Source: an uncultured Flavihumibacter sp.
Lineage (GTDB): Bacteria; Bacteroidota; Bacteroidia; Chitinophagales; Chitinophagaceae
Assembly: GCA_946482545.1 (NCBI GenBank)
Contig: CAMLRX010000092.1
Location: forward strand, 1 to 19,751
DNA length: 19,751 bases
Direction of reading: 5' to 3'
The notes below the pieces were generated by a model. It did no database searches. It had not been told where the DNA came from and saw only the letters and a list, made by a program, of their open reading frames with translations. Shown here one piece after another: positions 7,425 to 14,378 of this stretch. The stretch's first letter is position 1; each line of letters begins with the position of its first letter. The position numbers were made by a program, and so were the translations under genes.

Positions 7425-7488
7425 GTTGCGGGAATTTTTGTGCGAAGGCGCGGAGACGCAAAGTGTTGTTGCGAGAATTTTTGTGCGA
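7425..7488. repeat. Pair of 21-bp direct repeats in the GGGPS-phosphoesterase gap
   Basis: Positions 7425-7445 and 7468-7488 match at 20 of 21 bases (core GAATTTTTGTGCGA), at a 43-bp period. The stretch between them (7442-7463) is a purine-rich series of GCGnAG-like steps. It resembles the short intergenic GCG/AAG-type repeats scattered in many bacterial genomes; this is resemblance from memory, not a match I could run. Confidence 0.5.
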
Positions 7489-7529
7489 GTCGAGGGGAGA
7501 TTGCTTTGGTGCCTGCGGCACCGCGCAAT

Positions 7530-8285
7530 TTAGATAGAAACCGCCGCTTCTTTCACGGCAGCGCTCATTTCTTTAATCAGCGTAATGTCTTTTTCAATCG
7601 CGTTGCCTACAATCACCACATCCGCGCCGGCTCTGCAATTGCGCCAGGCTTTTTCAGGTGTGGTAATACCACCGCCCACCAGCAAAGGGGCTTCGATAGA
7701 TGCGGAAACAGCCGCAATCATTTCTTCGGAAATCGGTTTGCGTGCACCACTGCCGGCATCCATGAAAATGAGTTTCATACCCAGCATTTCACCGGCCATA
7801 GCCGTACAAACGGCGATTTCGTTCTTATCTGAAGGAATCGGGGAAGCATTGCTGATGTAAGAAACTGTTGTTGGTGCACCACCATCAATAACCATATACC
7901 CGGTAGACATAATCTCCAAACCACTCTTCTTCACGAAAGGAGCGGAAATAACGTGCTGACCAATCAGCAATTCAGGATTTCTACCAGAAATCAGGGAAAG
8001 GTACAACAGCGCATCGGCATGTTTACTGATCTGGGAAGGACTTCCCGGAAAAAGGATCACCGGAATATCGCAATGTTTCCGGATCTGAAGGATACATTCA
8101 TCAAGGTGCTGTGATACCACCAGGCTGCCGCCCACCAGCAGGTAATCCACCCCGGCTTCTTTGGCCAGCCGGGTGATGTGATCTATCGCGGGCATATCCA
8201 CTTTATCGGGGTCGATCAGCACACCGAAGGATTTCAGTGCGCGTTGTTTCTTTTCCGTAAGTGATTGATAGATCTGTGGCTTCAT
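7530..8285 (-). CDS. Geranylgeranylglyceryl-phosphate synthase family protein (PcrB/GGGPS-like)
   Basis: TIM-barrel prenyltransferase that joins a polyprenyl diphosphate to sn-glycerol-1-phosphate, making an ether-lipid precursor; known as the first committed step of archaeal membrane lipids, with bacterial homologues in Bacillales (PcrB) and Bacteroidota. The 251-aa protein shows family landmarks in order: LIDPDK (23-28), VGGS (51-54), LFPGSPSQIS (78-87), YLSLISGRNP (95-104), the MDAGSGA segment (175-181), VGGGI (203-207) and GADVVIVGNAIE (220-231). The last two form the phosphate-binding end of the barrel. The length is normal for the family. The prenyl chain length cannot be read from the sequence by eye. 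It follows the DUF2490 gene by 65 bp. Confidence 0.93.
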   Translation of the reverse strand: MKPQIYQSLTEKKQRALKSFGVLIDPDKVDMPAIDHITRLAKEAGVDYLLVGGSLVVSQHLDECILQIRKHCDIPVILFPGSPSQISKHADALLYLSLISGRNPELLIGQHVISAPFVKKSGLEIMSTGYMVIDGGAPTTVSYISNASPIPSDKNEIAVCTAMAGEMLGMKLIFMDAGSGARKPISEEMIAAVSASIEAPLLVGGGITTPEKAWRNCRAGADVVIVGNAIEKDITLIKEMSAAVKEAAVSI

Positions 8286-8350
8286 CCGTTATTAAACGTT
8301 GGTATGCTTGCAAAAATGCGAAAAAATCCTGGCTTTTATCTGCATAATTA

Positions 8351-9073
8351 TCAAAGTCTTGTATAAAGCGCCAGTTGCGCCACATGCGTATTCGTAAAGT
8401 TCGAATTGCGCCCGTTCACATACTGGTTCAGGTAGCCCGCTTCTATATCAATCTTTTTACTAATGCGATACCCGCCGGCGAGGTAAAGCCTGTTCTGGTC
8501 AAAAAACTTGCCATTTACATTGGATTTCTCTCCAATGTTGGCAAAAAATTCATTTTGAACGGCAGCGAACCACCCCCTTTCAAAAGTTTTCGTTTGTTGT
8601 AAAGGGATCACGGAACGGAAAAAATACCGGAGACGGTTGGCAGTATTATAGTCATCCGTCTTGAAGCCGGAACCATCCACCACAGGCTGGCCAATAAACC
8701 GCTGCTCCAACCGGAAACGATGCTGTAGCGCAGCGTGCGCCGCAGGGTGCGTTACAATAAACTGCTCCCAGATTCTGTGTTCAGGCGCATACCCGGAAAC
8801 ACCGGTAATGTTTCTTCTGTTTTCAATCAAAGCGTAACCCACCGTGGCAGTCATGTTCTTACGGAAATGATAATTGAGGCCGGGCCGGAACAACATGGTC
8901 TGCATCTGCTTCCATTGACCGGAGGAACGGAACTGCATATCGTAATGAATGCTCGTTTTTTTACCGGTCTTAACGGTGTTGAAGGTCGCGAGCCAGCCCG
9001 CAGACTGTGTTTGGGCGGAAACATAAAACGAAAAGGCCGTAAGGATCAATGTACAAACAAGGGTCTTTTTCAT
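8351..9073 (-). CDS. DUF2490-family outer-membrane protein
   Basis: Predicted small outer-membrane beta-barrel of 240 aa with no established function. ATG at 9073 gives a standard signal peptide (MKKTLVCTLILTAFSFYVSA, about 1-20); an in-frame TTG five codons upstream is less likely. The rest is alternating polar/aromatic strands with the DUF2490 landmarks: WLATFNTVK near the start of the mature protein, then LFRPGLNYHF, GYALIENRR, HRIWEQF, HRFRLEQRF and NRLRYFFR, and a C-terminal strand ending in an aromatic-rich AQLALYTRL, typical of proteins inserted by the BAM machinery. It is the first gene of a possible minus-strand unit with the GGGP synthase. Confidence 0.85.
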   Translation of the reverse strand: MKKTLVCTLILTAFSFYVSAQTQSAGWLATFNTVKTGKKTSIHYDMQFRSSGQWKQMQTMLFRPGLNYHFRKNMTATVGYALIENRRNITGVSGYAPEHRIWEQFIVTHPAAHAALQHRFRLEQRFIGQPVVDGSGFKTDDYNTANRLRYFFRSVIPLQQTKTFERGWFAAVQNEFFANIGEKSNVNGKFFDQNRLYLAGGYRISKKIDIEAGYLNQYVNGRNSNFTNTHVAQLALYTRL

Positions 9074-9097
9074 CACAATGGTATTCAAGCTAAACCT

Positions 9098-9126
9098 GAA
9101 AATTAAGCACTATTGCGCTAAATCAA
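9098..9126 (-). promoter_or_regulatory. Weak promoter candidate for the DUF2490 gene
   Basis: On the minus strand TTG (9126-9124) is followed after 18 nt by TAATTTTC (9105-9098), one mismatch from TAnnTTTG. It lies 25 bp upstream of the DUF2490 start at 9073, a suitable distance. One mismatch in an AT-rich region makes this tentative. Confidence 0.35.
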
Positions 9127-9259
9127 TTGCGTTTTTTATTTTTTTAAAAAGTTAGTTCCACTATTTAATTCTTTTGTTGAATTATCAATGAAATTCTTAA
9201 CCTGAAAGCAGAAAATCCCCTAAACAGGGTATTGTAGAAAAATATACCACTTCGTAGTA

Positions 9260-9289
9260 TTGCACTTATAATACTGGCAGATATCTTTG
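9260..9289 (+). promoter_or_regulatory. Canonical Bacteroidota promoter
   Basis: TTG (9260-9262), a 19-nt spacer and TATCTTTG (9282-9289) fit the Bacteroidota TTG-N19-TAnnTTTG consensus. Transcription should begin near 9296. The next downstream element is the terminator at 9357-9390 rather than a gene, pointing to a short RNA. Confidence 0.65.
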
Positions 9290-9296
9290 CACTTAT

Positions 9297-9390
9297 AAAC
9301 ACATCAGCCTTTCAGAAATCACAAAATATTTACATAGGACGGTTCAGGGAAAAAAGGTCCATTTGCGAAAAGCAGGTGGACTTTTTATTT
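9297..9390 (+). ncRNA. Candidate small RNA or attenuated leader RNA (about 95 nt)
   Basis: The interval is bounded by a well-formed promoter (9260-9289) and an intrinsic terminator (hairpin 9357-9381 plus T-rich tail). It contains no ATG and no coding character. A weak alternative pairing, GGAC (9337-9340) with GTCC (9357-9360), would compete with the terminator stem, which is the logic of an attenuator, though it is only 4 bp. I recognise no known RNA family. It may be a free-standing sRNA or the terminated leader of the YcxB-like gene downstream. Confidence 0.5.
9357..9390 (+). terminator. Intrinsic terminator of the candidate small RNA
   Basis: GTCCATTTGC (9357-9366) pairs with GCAGGTGGAC (9372-9381) over 10 bp, including two G-T wobbles, around a GAAAA loop. 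It is followed by TTTTTATTT (9382-9390), which can also extend the stem with the upstream A-run past one bulged G. Confidence 0.75.
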
Positions 9391-9397
9391 CATTCAA

Positions 9398-9405
9398 TAC
9401 CTTTG
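9398..9405 (+). promoter_or_regulatory. -7 element upstream of the YcxB-like gene
   Basis: TACCTTTG is an exact TAnnTTTG match 24 bp upstream of the ATG at 9430. The -33 region has no clear TTG. If used, it puts the transcript start near 9412, which supports 9430 over the upstream in-frame start at 9376. Confidence 0.5.
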
Positions 9406-9429
9406 CCAACATTCATCAAAAAAGGCTCC

Positions 9430-9909
9430 ATGACCATCCAGTTCGGTTACGATAAAAAACAGGTGATACAGGCGTTACGCTACCATTTCCTGAACAGGCC
9501 CGAATTAAAGATACTTGTGATCATCATTAACCTGTTCGCGCTTACTTCCGCCGTATTCTTCTACCTGAAATACATTCAAACCATCTCCTTCCTGATATTC
9601 TCTTTGCTGTGGTTCGCACTGATGCTGGTGATATGGCGTTTTCTTCCCGGCAGCATCTACAAAAAATCACACACCTTCAAAGATCATTTCTCGATGAGTT
9701 TCCAGGATGAACATATTGTGTTGCGTACACAAATGGGTGAACGTTCGTGGAGCTGGAAACAGATCAGTTATTATATGGAAAGTCCTTATTTCTTCCACCT
9801 TTACTTTGATGCGAAATCCTTTTTCCTTGTGCCGAAAGATGCCATGCAGGGCGATCCCAGCACCATTGAGGTGAGAAAATTCATCAGCGAACGGGTGAGA
9901 AAAGGCTGA
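9430..9909 (+). CDS. YcxB-like small membrane protein
   Basis: Membrane protein of 159 aa with unknown role. It starts MTIQFGYDKKQVIQALRY, has two membrane segments (about 27-45 and 52-71) and ends in a soluble domain (about 88-137) with the pattern of the YcxB-like family: FSMSFQDEHIVLRTQ, a tryptophan-rich turn (SWSWKQISYYMES), then FHLYFDAKSFFLVPKDAM. An in-frame start at 9376 would add 18 residues but lies before the likely promoter element and the small-RNA terminator ends just past it, so 9430 is preferred. Its TGA stop directly abuts the TAA of the TolC-like gene converging from the other strand. Confidence 0.75.
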   Translation: MTIQFGYDKKQVIQALRYHFLNRPELKILVIIINLFALTSAVFFYLKYIQTISFLIFSLLWFALMLVIWRFLPGSIYKKSHTFKDHFSMSFQDEHIVLRTQMGERSWSWKQISYYMESPYFFHLYFDAKSFFLVPKDAMQGDPSTIEVRKFISERVRKG

Positions 9910-11241
9910 TTAACGGGTGATGATGAGTTCACCCTTCTGGCGGAGTAACTCGGTTTCTGCAAGTTTGGTATTGTATCGTGCGGCGATCAACCTGTTGTAG
10001 CCTTGCTCCAGACTAATCTGCGCTTCGCGCAGTTCGAGGTTGGTAAAAAGTCCCTGCTTAAAGCGTGCCAGCGCGATCACCACATTTTCTTTGGCCAGTT
10101 GAATGTTCTCTTCTTCCAGCGCCAGCAGGTCCTTCTGTAAAACATAATCCTTGAAAGCATTGCTGATGGCCACGTTGATGAGTGAACGCTGGTTATCGTA
10201 AAAGGTTTCCTGGTAGGCGATGTCCAGTTCCGCCTGTTTAATAAGTCTTCGTGTATTGAACCCGTTGAGAATCGGGACTGATAGACCGAAGCCGTAATTA
10301 AACCCGAGGTTTTGATTAAACAACGGCGTAAAGGTATTGATCACCGCTTTGTTCACATTACGTGAAAGGTTATACGAAGTGTTTAAACTCAGGGTGGGCC
10401 AGAGTTCCGCCCGTCTTTCCTTCAAAATCAGCCCGGCGATATCAATGTTTTTTTTGGTCAGCAACAAAGCGGGATTGGTCTGGTCCAGATTCTGCGTAAT
10501 TTCTCCCAGACTTAATCCGCTGTTAATGGGAATAGAATCCAGCACTTCATATACTTCTCCTACGTTCAGACCGATCAGTTGGTTGAGCTGGTCGCGGAGT
10601 TGCCCGATTAATGTTAATTGTTCCAGTCTCGAAGCTTTTTGTGCGTTCAGGTCTACTTTGGCCTGGAGCAATTCCGGTTTGGAACCCAGCCCCGAAAATA
10701 TCTTCTGGTCCGCAATCTTAACGCGTTCTTCGTTGATCGACATCTGCTCTTCGATGGCGCGCAGTTGCTGTTTCTGCCGAACAATATTGTAATAGTTCAC
10801 GAGCACATCGGCCACCGTATTCACCACCTGGTTCTTCACCGTTAATTCGCCCAGCGCCTGGAACTGTTTCAGTCTTTCGCGCGTAGCGAACATTTTCAGG
10901 CCATCGAACAGGGTCCAGTTCATTCCGATAGAGGCGGATAGGTTGTTGGATTGAATCCCGCTGGTATCGCGTTTGGTGCCATTGCTCAGTTCCTGTTTCT
11001 GCCGGTTTATGTTCCAGGTTTTGGAGGCCGTACCATTGATGCGGGGCAGGAAGCCGGCATAAGAATACTGGTAATCTACAGCGAAGGATGCCGAATCGTT
11101 CCGCACCAGTTTTATATCATAATTCTTTTCCAAAGCCGCTGCTATGGCGTCTTCCGGCGTAAGCAGGTTTTGGGCGGAAATACCGGTTGCCAGAAAACCC
11201 AATGCGGTGAGCAGTATAGATCGGAGCAAATATTGCTTCAT
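9910..11241 (-). CDS. TolC-like outer-membrane efflux channel
   Basis: Outer-membrane channel of a tripartite RND pump, 443 aa. It has a signal peptide (MKQYLLRSILLTALGFLATGISAQ, 1-24), then two repeats of the outer-membrane-efflux fold: helices and strands starting LLTPEDAIAAALEKNYDIKLVRND and a second half around NPALLLTKKNIDIAGLILKERRAELWP. The C-terminal helix pair has the family sequence NVVIALARFKQGLFTNLELREAQISLEQGY split across two helices. It is the last gene of the efflux operon, 11 nt after the RND permease gene, so co-transcription and a shared pump are very likely. The length is normal for the family. The exported compound is unknown. Confidence 0.93.
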   Translation of the reverse strand: MKQYLLRSILLTALGFLATGISAQNLLTPEDAIAAALEKNYDIKLVRNDSASFAVDYQYSYAGFLPRINGTASKTWNINRQKQELSNGTKRDTSGIQSNNLSASIGMNWTLFDGLKMFATRERLKQFQALGELTVKNQVVNTVADVLVNYYNIVRQKQQLRAIEEQMSINEERVKIADQKIFSGLGSKPELLQAKVDLNAQKASRLEQLTLIGQLRDQLNQLIGLNVGEVYEVLDSIPINSGLSLGEITQNLDQTNPALLLTKKNIDIAGLILKERRAELWPTLSLNTSYNLSRNVNKAVINTFTPLFNQNLGFNYGFGLSVPILNGFNTRRLIKQAELDIAYQETFYDNQRSLINVAISNAFKDYVLQKDLLALEEENIQLAKENVVIALARFKQGLFTNLELREAQISLEQGYNRLIAARYNTKLAETELLRQKGELIITR

Positions 11242-11252
11242 GCTGATGCTTT

Positions 11253-14200
11253 TTATACCTGGGCCACGGAAATGCTGGCTTCTTCGTCTACCAGTTCATC
11301 CGCGTCCTTCGATTTTTTTCTTCTTGACAAATAAGAATACATCGCCGGGATCACGTATAAAGTGAGTACCAGCGAAAACATAATGCCACCCACAATTACG
11401 ATCCCGAGCGGGATACGGCTGGTAGAAGCCGCCCCGAGCGACAATGCGATGGGTAAAGCGCCTAACGCCATAGCCAGACTGGTCATGAGGATGGGCCTCA
11501 AACGCATGGAGGAAGCGATTATCGCGGCTTCGGACTTGCTCAATCCCTCGTCTCGCTTGTGGTTCGCGAATTCCACGATGAGGATACCGTTTTTCGTAAC
11601 CAACCCGATGAGCATGATCACCCCGATCTGGGAGAAGATGTTCCAGGTCTGGTCGAATATCCATAGAGAGAACAGCGCTCCGGCGAATGCCAGCGGTACG
11701 GTAAGCATGATGGTGAGCGGGTCGATCCAGCTTTCGAATTGCGCCGCAAGTACCAGGTAAATCAGTGCCAGTGCGAGCAACAGGGCAAAAGAAGTATTGG
11801 AGCCGCTTTCAGCGAAATCACGGGAGGAACCGGAGAGCGCGGTATTGAATGAATCGTCCATCACGCCTTCTTTTTTCAGTTTGTCCACTATCCCGTACAT
11901 CGCGTCTACCCCGTCGCCAATTGTTTTTCCCGGTGCCAGGCTCGCTGAAACGGTGGCGGATTTATACCTGTTAAAGTGGTAGATCACCGGCGGACTGGTC
12001 TTCTCTTCAATGGTAACGAGGTTATCGAGTTGGATGGCTTCGCCCCGGCTATTTCTTACATAAATATTCTGCAGATCGGCAGGCTTGTCGCGGTTAGCGC
12101 GGAATACCTGTCCCATCACCTGGTACTGCTTTCCGTTGCGCACGAAATAGCCGTACCGCAGGTTACTGAGCGCCAGTTGCAGGGTTTGGGAGATATCATC
12201 TACAGAAACCCCGAGTTCACTGGCTTTCGCACGGTTGATCTCGATGCGGAGTTCTGGTTTATTGAATTTGAGGTCCACATCCACGTTCGCGAAAACGGGG
12301 TTCTGACCGGCTTCGTCGAGGAAACGCGGTAAAACCGCGGAAAGGCTATCGAAATTGATGTGCTGCAATACGAAGGAAACGGGTAATCCTCCCCTTCTGC
12401 CCACCTGGATGGTCTGCTGCTCGGTGGCGAACACTTTTCCCTGCGGGAAGTTTTTCATGTTTCGGTTCACCATGTTCACGATATCTTTCTGTGAACGTGC
12501 CCTTTCATTGGGTTCGTTCAATACGATGTTCGCGAAGCCACTGTTTACGGCACCTGCGCCACTGAATCCTGGTGAAGTAACTGTAATGAGGGCTTTCTTT
12601 TCCGGAACGGAATCAAGGATGAAACCCACTACTTCATCCATGTAAGCGGCCATATAATCGTAGGCGGTTCCTTCCGGTGCGGAGAAGGAAAGCCTGAACT
12701 GGCTCCTGTCTTCGATGGGCGCTAATTCTGATTGCAGGGAACGGAAAGCGAAAAAGATAAGCGCCACACAACCCAGGATAATCAGCATAGCGGTCCACCT
12801 GATCTTCATGAATTTTTCCAGGGAACGTTGGTAACCTGTTTCCATACCTGTAAAGAAAGGTTCCGTTTTGCGGTAGAACCAGGAATGGGTGTGCGTTTTC
12901 TTCCCCAGTTTCACGTTCAATACCGGTGTAAGGGTAAGGGATACGAAGGCCGAAACCAGTACGGCGCCCGCCACAACGATGGCAAATTCACGGAACAGGC
13001 TCCCCACAAAGCCCTCCAGGAATACGATGGGCAGGAACACAAAAGCCAGTGTGATGGAAGTGGCGATGACCGCGAAGAATATTTCTTCGGAACCTTCTTT
13101 GGCGGCGCGCATCCGGGGCATGCCCGCTTCAATTTTTTTGTAGATGTTTTCCGTTACCACGATACCATCGTCCACTACCAGTCCTGTTGCCAGTACAATG
13201 GCCAGCAAGGTCAGGATATTAATGGTGAACCCGCACAGATACATGATGAAGAATGCTGCGATCAGCGAAACGGGAATGTCTACCAACGGACGGAAAGCCA
13301 TAAGCCAGTCGCGGAAGAAAAGGTAAATGATCAGGATCACCAGCACCAGGGCGATGATGAGTGTTTCTTCCACTTCCAGTATCGATTTGCGGATGAAACG
13401 TGTGTTGTCGAAAGCCACATTGGTAATGATGTCTTCGGGAAGGTCCTTCTTTAACTGGTCGTATCTTTTATAAAATTCATCGGTAATGGCCACATAGTTT
13501 GAACCCGGCTGCGGCGTTAAGGCCAGCGCTACCATGGGCACACCGGATTCTTTGAGGATGGTTTCCTCGTTTTCCGGCCCAAGTATCGCCTGCCCGATAT
13601 CGCGGAATCGGATGGTGCTGCCGTTCTGGTTTTTGAGGATGAGGTTGTTGAAATCCTCTTCAGTATTCAATCTCCCGAAAGTACGCACGGTAAGTTCAGT
13701 GGCGTTGCCTGCGATCTTTCCGCCGGGAAGTTCCACGTTCTGCTGTTGCAGTGCGGCCTGCACGTCACTGGGCGTAAGGCTGTACGCTGAAAGTTTTACC
13801 GGGTCCATCCAAAGCCGCATGGCGTAACGTTTTTCGCCCCATATACGGATAGAACTCACGCCCGGAATGGTTTGTAATTTCTCAACGAGTACATTACTTG
13901 CGTATTCCGTGATCTCCAACTGGTTCCTGACACTACTCTGCACCGTCATGGCGAGAATGGCATCGGAGTTCGCGTCTTCTTTGGAAACAACGGGTGGCGC
14001 ATCGATATCGGGGGGCAAACTGCGTTGCGCCTGTGAAACCTTGTCGCGCACATCGTTGGCGGCGGCTTCCAGGTCGATGCCCAGGTCGAATTCCACTGTA
14101 ATGTTGCTGGAACCCTGGCTGGAACTGGAAGAGATATTTTTGATACCGGCAATACCGTTGATGGACTTCTCCAGTGGTTCGGTGATCTGTGTTTCAATGA

Positions 14201-14372
14201 TATCCGAATTGGCACCGGGGTAGGAAGTGCGCACGTTCACAATGGGCGGATCGATGGCAGGGAAATCGCGGACGCCAAGGAAGGTGAAACCCACCACACC
14301 GAACAATACGATGATGATGTTCATCACGATGGCGAAAACCGGCCTTTTTAACGAGAGGGATGGTAAACTCAT
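11253..14372 (-). CDS. RND multidrug-efflux permease (AcrB/HAE1-like)
   Basis: Inner-membrane proton-driven drug exporter, 1039 aa, the usual length. It has TM1 at about 13-32, the first periplasmic porter domain (about 40-335), TM2-6 from about 337, the second periplasmic domain, and the last TM group up to about 1020. The proton-relay residues are present: the Asp pair D401-D402 in TM4 (LVVDDGIVV) and K927 in TM10 (GLVTKNGILIVE). The motif RPLVDIPVSL follows TM2 and LRPILMTSLAMALGALP is near the end, both typical of the HAE1 class. It starts 6 nt after the membrane fusion protein gene and ends 11 nt before the TolC-like gene. A charged C-terminal tail follows the last TM segment. Confidence 0.97.
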   Translation of the reverse strand: MSLPSLSLKRPVFAIVMNIIIVLFGVVGFTFLGVRDFPAIDPPIVNVRTSYPGANSDIIETQITEPLEKSINGIAGIKNISSSSSQGSSNITVEFDLGIDLEAAANDVRDKVSQAQRSLPPDIDAPPVVSKEDANSDAILAMTVQSSVRNQLEITEYASNVLVEKLQTIPGVSSIRIWGEKRYAMRLWMDPVKLSAYSLTPSDVQAALQQQNVELPGGKIAGNATELTVRTFGRLNTEEDFNNLILKNQNGSTIRFRDIGQAILGPENEETILKESGVPMVALALTPQPGSNYVAITDEFYKRYDQLKKDLPEDIITNVAFDNTRFIRKSILEVEETLIIALVLVILIIYLFFRDWLMAFRPLVDIPVSLIAAFFIMYLCGFTINILTLLAIVLATGLVVDDGIVVTENIYKKIEAGMPRMRAAKEGSEEIFFAVIATSITLAFVFLPIVFLEGFVGSLFREFAIVVAGAVLVSAFVSLTLTPVLNVKLGKKTHTHSWFYRKTEPFFTGMETGYQRSLEKFMKIRWTAMLIILGCVALIFFAFRSLQSELAPIEDRSQFRLSFSAPEGTAYDYMAAYMDEVVGFILDSVPEKKALITVTSPGFSGAGAVNSGFANIVLNEPNERARSQKDIVNMVNRNMKNFPQGKVFATEQQTIQVGRRGGLPVSFVLQHINFDSLSAVLPRFLDEAGQNPVFANVDVDLKFNKPELRIEINRAKASELGVSVDDISQTLQLALSNLRYGYFVRNGKQYQVMGQVFRANRDKPADLQNIYVRNSRGEAIQLDNLVTIEEKTSPPVIYHFNRYKSATVSASLAPGKTIGDGVDAMYGIVDKLKKEGVMDDSFNTALSGSSRDFAESGSNTSFALLLALALIYLVLAAQFESWIDPLTIMLTVPLAFAGALFSLWIFDQTWNIFSQIGVIMLIGLVTKNGILIVEFANHKRDEGLSKSEAAIIASSMRLRPILMTSLAMALGALPIALSLGAASTSRIPLGIVIVGGIMFSLVLTLYVIPAMYSYLSRRKKSKDADELVDEEASISVAQV

Positions 14373-14378
14373 ATTTTA

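Larger units (their letters stand above)
9074..9429. other. 356-bp gene-free stretch between divergent genes
   Basis: AT-rich spacer between the DUF2490 start (minus) and the YcxB-like start (plus). It holds a weak minus-strand promoter candidate (9098-9126), a well-formed plus-strand promoter (9260-9289), an intrinsic terminator (9357-9390) and a second plus-strand -7 element (9398-9405). No ORF with coding character is visible. Confidence 0.7.

Noticed and set aside
7370..7528. Upstream extension of the phosphoesterase frame by 53 codons
   Set aside because: The extension covers the intergenic direct repeats, and would bury the twin-arginine signal inside the protein. ATG at 7369 is far better.
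7501..7528. Hairpin with GGTGCC/GGCACC arms right after the GGGPS stop as a terminator
   Set aside because: The 6-bp stem is real, but no T-run follows on either strand, so I do not call it a terminator. It may still be a 3' stem.
8203..8385. 60-codon minus-strand open frame between the DUF2490 and GGGPS genes
   Set aside because: It overlaps both neighbours in another frame, and has no start signal or domain.
12732..13454. 240-codon open frame on the plus strand inside the RND permease gene
   Set aside because: It lies wholly opposite a highly conserved permease and its translation is rich in His, Gln and Asp with no fold pattern.
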